Assembly (NCBI RefSeq): GCF_032854445.1
Contig: NC_088301.1
Coordinates: 27,140,402 to 27,204,401, forward strand
DNA length: 64,000 nucleotides
Direction: 5' to 3'
DNA from: Liolophura sinensis
Lineage: Eukaryota > Mollusca > Polyplacophora > Chitonida > Chitonidae
The notes under the pieces were generated by a model, which was not told the origin of the DNA, did not search any database, and saw nothing but the letters and a program-made list of their open reading frames with translations. Made by a program: the position numbers and the translations under genes. This document shows positions 37,401 through 49,400 of the stretch, piece by piece. Positions within the stretch are counted from its first letter, which is position 1. The number at the start of each line of letters is the position of its first letter.

Positions 37401-40400
37401 ACTTACCAGAGCAGTGACTGTAGGGAAGCGTTTGGGCATCTCCCTTAATAACGTCAAAGTCTTCATGTCCCATAGCTCAAATGGCTGGTCCTTAAAACAC
37501 ACTGCAAAGTACTGTCTGTAGCGAAAAAAAAATGTTACATCCACTTAAACATAATCATTTAGAGATCATTTTTATTAAAGACACAAAAGGAATGCAAACT
37601 TTGCCAACCGTATGAGAGGTTTAATTCACTACCGGACACTGCTTGTGACCACAGAGGTATTTTCAGCTTCCTATATTTTTGCAGGTCAAATACTCGCACA
37701 AATGCAGATCATGAAGAAGTCGGCAAGATGTGCGAGTGCAGATTATTTACATTCCAATAAGAAATCCAGGCTTGACCCCCAACAGTGGCACATTCAGTGG
37801 CCATTTGAGGGCACCATGTGACGTCACAATTTAACAAAAGGCTCCCATGAGCTAAGACACTATAACATAGGCCAATGCCTCCGCTGATGACAGACCTGGT
37901 CGGGGCACTGGCACCACAGGTGTCTCCTGTAGAGCGAACGAAACGACGTATCAGCTGAAACGGAACACACCCCTGATGTCAACCTGCTGGTTGGTTTTGA
38001 ACTTGAATCATGGTTCCTATATCTAGACTACTAGTCCTCCTCTGGATGCCAGCTAACATCAGACAGCATGATATTCCATACCAAGCAGGTCAACATAACT
38101 ATGTGAGATAGAACCATGAGTGAGTGAGTGAGTGCTTGGGGTTTAACGTCGTACTCAACAATTTTTCAGTCATATGACGACGAAGGAATCCTTAGGGTGC
38201 ATGTACATGTAATGTGCCTCCTTGTTGCAGGACGGATTTCCACCGCTCTTTTATTTAGTGCTGCTTCACTGAGACGACTTACCAAAGGCAAGTAAGCTGC
38301 CCCGCCCGAGCCATTATACTGATATGGGTCAACCAGTCGTTGCACTATCCCCTTCATGCTGAACGCCAAGCGAGGAAGTTACAACTTCCTCTTTTAAAGT
38401 CTTAGGTGTGACTCGATCAAGGATTGATCCTGGATCTACCAGTCGCGGAACCATGAGTGAAAAATTTGGTACTCACTTTAAACAAGAGACTTTAATGAAC
38501 TCTATGGGTGATTCTTCTCCCTTGTATTTTCTCACAGGTGTCATTTTACCTGTAAAAGACAATTAAGACTGAAATCAAGACAAGAATCCAGAAGATCACG
38601 GCCACGGGATAACGCAGCAATCTTTGAATAATGCAGCAAAAAAACTCGATAACGCAGCAAAAATTTGAAATCAGTTTAAAACTTTTATTTCTGATGTAAC
38701 AACGTCAAAAAAATTGCTTGATAACTGTACAAAAATCTGATTTATTTATTTATCTGATTGGTGTTTTATGTCCTACTCAAGAATATTTCACTTATACGAC
38801 GGCGGCCAGCATTATGGTGGGTGGAAACCAGGCAGAGCCCGGGGTAAACCCACGACCATCCGCAGGTTGCTGACAGACCTTCCCACTTACGGCTGGACAA
38901 CAAATTTGAGCTGAAATAACGGAAAGGAACATGCCAAATTGAATGACTAACATTTTGACTTATTATAAGTCTAAGTCTGCGTTGTGATCCCGGGACAAGG
39001 TGCTACATTACTGAGCATTTATTTAGAAGTGAACAAAAAAGCACATACACATATACATGTAATGACGAGAAAAAAAAATAATTTGGGAGAACAAATTGAA
39101 AACCTTGTGCACATTTTGAAACTGATAGTATCCATCACAAAACATGTATGTTTCACACGTTTCCTTACTTCATTTATACTCTAGGTTAATTACACAAAAA
39201 TATACCGTTACTCAGTGCGGTAGCACTGATATGACGGCAGACATATTTAATGATTATGCGTCAAAGCTTGTTGCTGCACCATACCATGTTAACCAAATGC
39301 TTATACCCACACCCCGCTTCTCTCGTTATCGAGAATACTTATTAATTTCTTTAGTTGATTGATGTTTATGCTGTACTCAAGAATATTTCACTTGTATGGC
39401 CATGGGCAGCAATCTGGTAAACTTATTAAAACTTTCTTAAAATTTCTTTCAAAAATTATTTAAATCCTGACTGTAATGGCATGACAGTAGTGATAAGAAG
39501 GATTGCCCTAAATTTGAATAATTTTTTTCAACAAGTCCTTTAATTGCTCACAAGATTACCATTAACACAAACAGGACCATAAACAGACAGGTATAAAATC
39601 AAGCTGCCCCTATTGCATTCAAATATTTGTCAAGTTCAGGTATAAAACGGGTATAAATCCCCATATTTATAAAACCATTTATATTTCTCATTTCTCCACT
39701 TCATCAAACCCAATTCCCAGACTTTTAAAATTTGGTCAGATTAGTTCCAAATCAAAAGACAAAATCAGTATAAAAAAAAACGGTCACTGTTTAATGACAC
39801 AAGCAGAAAGAATGAATGAACGAATGAATGATTATGGCTTAAAGCCACATCGGCAATCTTTCAGCCATATCGTGGCGAGAACAAGGTGAAAACAAGAGAC
39901 AGTTAAGGTTTTCGAAATGATGGTGAGAACATCAAAAATCAAACAAAAAGGTACTGACATGTTTAATATCAGATAAGAAAAAAAAACCAAAATAGTTAAA
40001 ACTCGAAAACCATCATATTTAAAAATAGTATATCTGGAAAGCTGTATGTATATAACTTTTATCTATAAATATTTCAGACAATTGAAATTTATATTTTATG
40101 ATATAGGCCAATGGCCTTCAAATATTTTATGACAACATCGCCACAAGCAGAAAGAGCGACCTACCAGACACGACATCCACCAGCATCACCTCATTCTTCA
40201 CCAGGTTATTTGTTCCCGGGTTAGGGAATGAGAATGACAAGAAGCTGTTCAGGTTCACCCATTCAATACCCCTGTAATTCAAAATATAGCAAAATATAAT
40301 TTCCAAAACGTAAAAAAAATGACGCAAACAGATACAATTACATGGAGATCCATACCAATGAGGGACATTTGTTATTTCGGGATAAGGGCCACTACACTCG

Positions 40401-43400
40401 CCACAACAGAGAAGCCGTGATCAAATTAATGACCATTTGCATACAGTGGCCCTGACATTTCTGTTTTTCACGGCCAATAAAACGGCAAGCTTTCAAAGTA
40501 ACACTTTTTACTCTTTGGCATTCTCACTTTCTCCATTGTTTTCCCCTATAAGTTACTGTAAATGGGGACAGGATTTCCAATGCAGAATTTCAAAGAAACA
40601 GATATTTAATGTAGCAAGCATGCTGCCGTTAGGTTAAAACAGACTGTTGAGTGAAAATTAGCACCCAGCTTCCGTGTAATGCGAGATCCCGCAACATTCC
40701 TGTTAAAAAAATGGCGGCCTTCTGAAATGCAAAAGTGACTTTTAGTGTAGGTATGGATCTGATATTTACTGAAACGTCATAATTGAAGTCATTCTTGGTA
40801 TAAATGGAAAATTTGTTTGGATCTGCGCTGATCGAATTCTTTGACAAAATTTGAAGATACAGCCTCTTTAATAAACCAGAGCTATGAGATTTACAGGTGA
40901 ATGGATCTTAAATGCCTGTAAATTGCAGATTTTAACATGACAAGACTTGCCAGGCCTAAGGGCAATGATAAAATGATGGATTTTTCACCTGATAATGGTA
41001 TAAAGGTGAGACATTCGTCAGGTTATACCATTATCAGGTGAGACATCCATCAGGTTATACCATTATCGGGGGCCTCCGTGGCTCAGTCGGTTAGCGCGCT
41101 AGTGCAGCGTAATGACCCAGGAGTCTCTCACCAATGCGGTCGCTCTGAGTTCAAGTCCACCTCATGCTGGCTTCCTCTTTGACTGTGTGTGGGAAGGTCT
41201 GCAGCAACCTGCGGATGGTCGTGGGTTTCCCCCAGGCTCTGCCCGGTTTCCTCCCACCATAACGCTGGCCGCCGTCATATAAGTGAAATATTCTTGAGTA
41301 CGGTGTAAAACACCAATCAAATAAATACCATTATCAGGTAAGACATTCTTCAGAGTATGCCATTATCAGGTGAGATATCCATCAGGTTATACCATTATTG
41401 GGTGAGACATCCTTCAGGCTGTACCATTATTGGGTGAGAAATCCATGACGTTAAGGCCCGTTCTCGTGATGCGATTTGTAGTACCAGCTTGTAGAATCGA
41501 CTTATAGTGTTTGACAAAAATCGCATGGAAAATGGTCACTTTTTCTGCTAAGGTACTGGCGTTTTTTGTTAACATGTTTGTCATGATGAGTTGCTGGCTG
41601 TAATTTACATGATGTGTAATTTCATGGTAGATCTTGACAGAGATAGTAAGCAAATGACAAATGACACAGTGAGAACAGGCCTTAACGTCATGGATTTCTC
41701 ACCCAATAATCGTACAGCCTGATGGATGTCTCACCCAATAATGGTATAACCTCATGGATGTCTCACCAGATAATGGTATAACCTGATGGATGTCTTACCT
41801 GATAATGGTATGAACTGATGGATGTCTCACCTGATAATGGTATAACCTGATGGATGTCTCACCTGATAATGGTGTAACCTGATGAATGTCTCACCTGATA
41901 ATGGTATAACCTGATGGATGTCTCACCTGATAATGGTATAAACTGATGGATGTCTCACCTGATAATGGTGTAACCTGATGGATGTCTCACCTGATAATGG
42001 TGTAACCTGATGAATGTCTCACCTGATAATGGTATAACCTGATGGATGTCACACCCAATAATGGTATAACCTGCTGGATGTCTCACATGATAATGGTATA
42101 AACTGATGGATGTCTCACCTGATAATGGTATGAACTGATGGATGTCTCACCTGACACTGGTATAACCTGATGGATGTCTCACCTGATAATGGTATGACCT
42201 GATGGATGTCTCACCTGATAGTGGTATAACCTGATGGATGTCTCACCTGATAATGGTATGACCTGATGGATGTCTCACCTGATAGTGGTATAACCTTATT
42301 GATGTCTCACCTGATAATGGCATGACCTGATGGATGTCTCACCTGATAGTGGTATAACCTTATTGATGTCTCACCTGATAATGGTATGACCTGATGAATG
42401 TCTCACCTGATAACAGTATAACCTGATGGATGTCTCACCCAATAATGGTATAACCTGATGGATGTCTCACTTGATAATGGTATGACTTGATGGATGTCTC
42501 ACCTGATAACAGTATAACCTCATGGATGTCTCACCCAATAATGGTATAACCTGATGGATGTCTCACCTGATAATGGTGTAACCTGATGAATGTCTCACCT
42601 GATAATGGTATAACCTGATGGATGTCACACCCAATAATGGTATAACCTGCTGGATGTCTCACATGATAATGGTATAACCTGATGCACGTCTCACCTTATA
42701 ATGGTATAACCTGACAAATGTCTCACCTGATACTGGTATAACCTGATGGATGTCTCACCTGATAATGGTGTAACCTGATGGATGTCTCACCTGATAATGG
42801 TGTAACCTGATGGATGTCTCACCTGATAATGGCATAACCTGATGGATGTCTCACATGATAATGGTATAACCTAATGGATGTCTCACCTGATAATGGTATA
42901 ACCTGATGGAGGTCTCACTCGATAATGGTATAACCTGATGCACGTCTCACCTTATAATGGTATAACCTGACGAATGTCTCACCTGATAATGGTGTAACCT
43001 TATGGATGTCTCACCTGATAATGGAGGTGTGAACACTGTACTCCTTCACCAGCTGACCACTAGACAGGTTGTAGATCTGTATATAGCCCGTCTGTGTACC
43101 TGTCCATGATACAAACAACAGTAAAGTATAAACACTGAAGATAATTTTATTATTTTATTTCAATGTTATACATTCACTTCTACAATGGGAGTCGGTTTTA
43201 TGGGTTTATCTACTGTAATTCATGCCAGAAGAAGGTATTAGGTTAACAAATTTAACCAAGCAATTGGTAGTTTTATCTTTTTGCAGTGTTCAAACATATG
43301 GACCTTTGGAAAGTGACATTTTGCAAAATGTGTGATGTATGGATATCTCCACCATATTTGTCAAAGGTCTTGAACACGTGTTCACGAGTAAGCTAGCGCT

Positions 43401-46400
43401 AACAGCCACACCAGTGACCCTCAACTGCTAAATGTCACCGAGTCTACACAAGGGGAAAGCAAATGTCCCACAAACTCCCTGTCCTTGAACTCGCATTCCA
43501 GTGACTGGAAGACTACTTGGCAATAACCAATGCCCCACTTTGTCATATAAAACATATATGTACACATATTGAATAATATAACTGCTGCAGGAAATGTGTC
43601 CCAAACTACATCTTACGTTGACAGCGCTGGATTTGTTTTATATATTTATTTGATTGTTGTTGTAATGCCATAATCAAGAATTTTTTTCTCCTACAGGTCA
43701 GGTTTTTGGTTTAGGACACCAGGGACAGCACTGGGCAGAGAGACATACCCAATGCTAACAGTGGTTGGAAGTAACTCCAATTCTTTGTGGTCATTGGTGG
43801 GCACATCCGCAGGACAGACACATGACCCATCACTCCGCTGATCAGACCGGTCAGCAGAAGTTTCATCACTACAGTGTGCTTAGGCTGAATGGCCACACTG
43901 TCAGACATGGTGTTCTGGGACTGGCCAATCAAATCTGCCATGGTCAGCCTTGGATATGGTACGTCACTCAGGATTGGTAGTTTAGCCATGGCTTCTGGTT
44001 TGTTGTTGATGGTCAGCTGACTGAAGTCTGTCAGAGACACCCCTGGTGTGTACAGTGGGGAAGAGAAGGCCTGGTTGTTCACATTGTTATCCTGGAACAG
44101 ACAAGATTAGCTGACATGAGGAGAGAGTCGTTAGTTGACAGAGAGACTTACTGATAATATAACTGATTCATGATGCAAAATGCATTAACTTTCTGAGATT
44201 CATACTGTCAGGTCTCTGAACTAGGTTCTCAAGTTACACTTAAGCATGAATGGAATACATGTGAAGTAATGGTTCCTGCCACACGGCCACATCTAAGTCA
44301 GCGGTCAAGGTCACATGATCTGACAGCTCATCAGAAAGTGCAGTTAAATATGCAAATTTTAGGGATGACATTATAATTCATGGGGATTGCATAATTCCAT
44401 GTTTACATTTTAACGAAGACTTTCTACTGAAAGTTATCCACATGACAGGAACAAACAAATACACCTACCATAACATTAATTGTCTTAATTTCCCAGAAGA
44501 TGACCCGGCTGTCACTCATAATAAGGGCCACTCCCCTTTCTGTGACTGGCGACATGGCCACGCCCAGCACCTTACTGTGTTTGGTTAATCTCATAGGGTC
44601 TGACTGACACCTCAGGTCATAGGCCACATCCAAGGACACCTGAGGGGGTGTGTCATCTGAAAATTGATAGCCAGTAATATTAAATGTATTCAGCTGAAGT
44701 GAGCAAATGGTTTCATATACTATAAAGTCATCAGACTGGATTAGTTGCAGTCAAATGAAGAAAAAGGAACACGTAAAACACAAGACATATTCTCCTCTCT
44801 TTATACGGTAATTATATGGCCTTTTCGACCAACTGAGCAGCACTCGTGGTCGAAGTCCTCAAGGGAAAGTTGACAAAACAGGGTCAGGGGCTGTAGGGGG
44901 AATCTGAAGTTGAACCGTGGGTGCTTCATGTTTCTCACCCATGTAACTATAGCTAATATAGAAAGTCTGTAGGTGTCAACTGGTCAGCGATGAGCATGGC
45001 TACACTCTCGCCAGTGAAGGGGCGACGTAGACTTGGAGTGGTTAGTCTGAGACAAACACACAAGGCAAAAATGTAGACCCATTCGCTCAGGTGATTTCCC
45101 AAGTCACGCTGTCTCTTACGTAATATCATTTGTTCAATGCTGGCAATGGTGGACTGCGAAACACTGTAATAGCCTATTACACTGCTTTATTTATTATAAA
45201 AGCTCATGTGTAAGAGCTTGCTTAAGTGGCATTTAGAAGTCGGTGAGGAGGTACACTGGACAAGGCATTCTTATGGATGTACAACTTCTTGGTTTATTTA
45301 ACACAACGTTTCGATGCAGATACTAGCATCGTTATCAAGTGAATGACATCAAAATTACTACTGCGCTTATATATAGCAAGAGATGCAAATGTCAACAGAT
45401 AAAACAAAAAAGAGGGTAAACAGTCCTCAGGGGATTAAGGTGTCCTGGGGTGGGTGTTGGCGTACTGACTAGGCTCGGTGGGGTTCCTGAGCGGTTTGGA
45501 GGATTAGCAGATCATAAGCTGAGGGGAGGTAGATGCCGTGATCTCTGTTCAGGCTGGGCTTTAATCTCTTAATCTGGATGGCTTCCTGTAGTTTTCGTTT
45601 CTTCCAATGGGGCTGATTCATGTTCAGTGTCCTGACTGTATTCCAGTTGATGATGTGGGATGTACTGATGATTGGTGTTCTTTAATTCTGGTTTGAAGCG
45701 GTCTGCCTGTTTCACCTATGTAGGAGTTGTTGCAACTGCATTTTAATTGGTAGACAACTCCTTTGGGTGGCTGGGGTTTGGTTGGTGTCTTCTTTCCTGT
45801 GGCATGTAGGTGGGTCTTTAGTGTAATCAGGCTTCTGATTCTTCTTGGTTTTGGGTGGGTGGTTGGACTTGTAGTGGATGTACTGGTCGGAGTGGGTCGG
45901 TTTGCGGTACACTGTGGTTTGGAGAGCGTCTGCTGTTCTCTTCACGTGGACATCTAGGAATGGTATTTGTTGATCTTTCTCAGTTTCCATGGTGAATTTG
46001 ATGCGTTGGTGTTGTGAATTTAGGTGGTCAAGTAAGGCAGATGGATCTTGGTGGTGTTGAAGTGCGACGAAGGTATCGTCCACTTTTCGCATCCAACAGA
46101 TGGGCTGGATGGGTGACGTGGCTAAGGCTTTGTTCTCTAGTTCAGTTAGGTAGATCTCGGAGACAATCGGTGATAGTGGGGATCCCATGGGGAGGCCATG
46201 GATCTGCTCATAAATTGTGTCACCCCAAGTGAAGTAAGTGGATGACAGGCAACAGTCCAGTAGGCTGATGATGTTATCTGGGGATAGGGATGTCGTCGGT
46301 GGTGTGGCTGTTATCTTGTCTCTTATCACATCTAGGGCTTGGCTGGTTGGGACATTGGTAAATAGGTCAACAACGTCGTAGCTCACAAGTTTGCAGGGTT

Positions 46401-49400
46401 CATTGATCTGACATATTTTGTAACAGAAGTCAGCTGAGTCTTTGATAAAGGAGTCGGCAGCCTTAGACCATAGTGATAGTAGTTTCGTGAGGTACTGGGC
46501 AGTGTTATAGAAGACAGTTCCTCTGGAGCATATCAGTAACCTGGCTTTTACAGGGTCCTTGTGGATTTTGATGGTTGCACGGGCATACGGTGCACGGGGG
46601 TGTTGCACTGTTAACTTTTGTTGGATTTCAGGTGTGATCTCACCACTGGTTTTGAGTTGGTTCAGGAGGGATCTGTGTTGCCGGTCAAACTTGTTGGTGG
46701 GGTCAGTTTTCAGGGTTCGGTATGTGGACTGGTCTGTTAGTAAGTTGTCTACCAGTTTGTTAAAATCTGTTTTGTCAAGAATGGCTGCGGCTTTTCCTTT
46801 ATCAGCTGGTGCTATGGTTATGGACTTGTCTTTCTTCAGTTCGACCAGGGCTCTGCTTTCTTCTTTACCCGCTGGGTAACCTGAATCACCCGCTGGGTAA
46901 CCTGAACCACCCGCTGGGTAACCTGAACCACCTGCTGGGTAACATGAACCACCCGCTGGGTAACCTGAACCACCCGCTGGGTAACCTGAACCACCCGCTG
47001 GGTAACCTGAACCACCTGCTGGGTAACCTGAACCACCCACTGGGTAACCTGAACCACCTGCTGGGTAACCTGAACCACCCGCTGGGTAATCTGAACCACC
47101 TGCTGGGTAATCTGAACCACCCGCCATAATCAGTCAAACTTTCTTGTTCAGGGTTTCCAAGATTTTTTTTTTGTCCTTTCATCAGATTGAACACAATATT
47201 GTTAAAAACGAGCCACTGTGCTGCTCTGACTCAACGTTACAAGTCTCTTCTTGTAAGAAAAACCCTCTTTGTTTGAACCAAAACATACATATGTCTCGAT
47301 CCTCGTGATTTAACAATAGCATTCTTTGTGTGGAAACTTAGGAGAGGAAGGGTCAATCTAAATTAAAACATTCACCGATGCAGTGTAGCTGACAGTTGGA
47401 GAAGCAGTTGTTAGCTTGCCAGTTTGACAGGAAAATGCTTTGAGACAGTTTCAGAATTTACAGGTACGTAAACAACTGTGACTTGATACTTTCTTCACTT
47501 TAATTCATGGGTAGAAATAAAGGTACTGTCAAGCCTGTACCCATTGGACTACTTTCATGTCACCAAGCATGTGCACTGCCTTCCCGTGCTTGTCTAGCCA
47601 CCAGTCGACTTACTTATTTATTTACTTGATTGGTGTTTTACGCTGTACTCAAGAATTTTTCACTTATATGATGGAATACAGCATTATGGTGGGAGGAAAC
47701 TCATACTGGTGGTGGACAAGTGGGTGAGGGAAACCTGAATACACACGGCCCACGAATTACAGCCTTGTGCGTCATACTGGTGGTGGACAAGTGGGTGAGG
47801 GAAACCTCACTGCACAAGGCCCACGAGTTACAGCCTTGTGCATCACACTGGTGGTGGACAATTGGGTGAGGGAAACCTGAATACACACGGCCCACGAGTT
47901 ACAGCCTTGTGCGTCATACTGGTGGTGGACAAGTGGGTGAGGGAAACCTGAATACACACGGCCCACGAATTACAGCCTTGTGCGTCATACTGGTGGTGGA
48001 CAAGTGGGTGAGGGAAACCTCAATGCACAAGGCCCACGAGTTACAGCCTTGTGCATCATACTGGTGGTGGACAAGTGGGTGAGGGAAACCTGAATGCACA
48101 CGGCCCACGAGTTACAGCCTTGTGCGTCATACTGGTGGTGGAGAAGTGGGTGAGGGAAACCTCAATACACGAGGCCCACGAGTTACAGCCTTGTGCGTCA
48201 TATTGGTGGTGGACAAGTGGGTGAGGGAAGCCTCAATACACATGGCCCACGAGTTACAGCCTTGTGCGTCATACTGGTGGAGGACAAGTGGGTGAGGGAA
48301 ACCTCAATACACGAGGCCCACAAGTTACAGCCTTGTGCGTCATACTGGTGGTGGACAAGTGGGTGAGGGAAACCTCAATCCACGAGGCCCACAAGTTACA
48401 GCCTTGTGCATCATACTGGTGGTGGACAAGTGGGTGAGGGAAACCTCAATACACGAGGCCCACGAGTTACAGTCTTGTGCGTCATACTGGTGGTGGACAA
48501 GTGGGTGAGGGAAACCTCAATACACGAGGCCCACGAGTTACAGCCTTGTGCGTCATACTGGTGGTGGACAAGTGGGTGAGGGAAACCTCAATACACGAGG
48601 CCCACGAGTTACAGCCTTGTGCGTCATACTGGTGGTGGACAAGTGGGTGAGGGAAACCTCAATACACGTGTTACAGCCTTGTGTGTAGTACTGGTGGTGG
48701 ACAAGTGGGTGAGGGAAACCTCAATACACGAGGCCCACGAGTTACAGCCTTGTGCGTCATACTGGTGGTGGACAAGTGGGTGAGGGAAACCTCAATACAC
48801 GTGTTACAGCCTTGTGTATGGTACTGGCGGTGGACAAGTGGGTGAGGGACACCTCAATACACGAGGCCCACGAGTTACAGCCTTGTGCGTCATACTGGTG
48901 GTGGACAAGTGGGTGAGGGAAACCTCAATACACGAGGCCCACGAGTTACAGCCTTGTGCGTCATACTGGTGATGGACAAGTGGGTGAGGGAAACCTCAAT
49001 ACACACAGCCCACGAGTTACAGCCTTGTGCGTCATACTGGTGGTGGACAAGTGGGTGAGGGAAACCTCAATACACGTGTTACAGCCTTGTGTGTAGTACT
49101 GGTAGTGCTTAAAGGAAAAGACCTCTAAAAATCGTAGATTTTCATAAATCCCACCATAGTTTTTACATATTTGAAAGACTCTTGAAAGAGTGAAATGAAA
49201 GCATTTTTATGCCTGCTTTTCAGTTGTCTGTATGATGAACCTTACTTCGTATTTTAGCTTTCTTTTACTTTAATGAACATAAAACTGCGCAAATGGCCCT
49301 GCAAGTGACATCATCCACTTTCTGTCACCATGGTAACGGCATAGTTTAAGGACTAAACGCTTGCAGTTACACTTTTCCCCCAAATGGGTGATTTTGCCAC

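Larger units (their letters stand above)
45240..47127 (-). mobile_element. Penelope-like retroelement, 5'-truncated and frame-broken
   Basis: In the antisense-to-window orientation (same strand as WDR11), an RT of the Penelope type is followed by remains of a GIY-YIG endonuclease and a 3' tail. Evidence is the PADKG motif, GLPMGSPLSP, a VDD catalytic box, and NNSYIGETGRPLQTRIKEHQ. The endonuclease and its C-terminal part are in two frames different from the RT, and the usual long linker between RT and endonuclease is mostly missing. The 5' end merges into a 21-bp minisatellite. It lies in WDR11 intron 9 and is probably inactive. Confidence 0.9.

Noticed and set aside
45763..46232. Plus-strand open frames across 45763-46232
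   Set aside because: Antisense shadows of the Penelope-like reverse transcriptase.
47700..49105. CRISPR-like array
   Set aside because: Units are contiguous repeats without unique spacers, in a eukaryotic intron.
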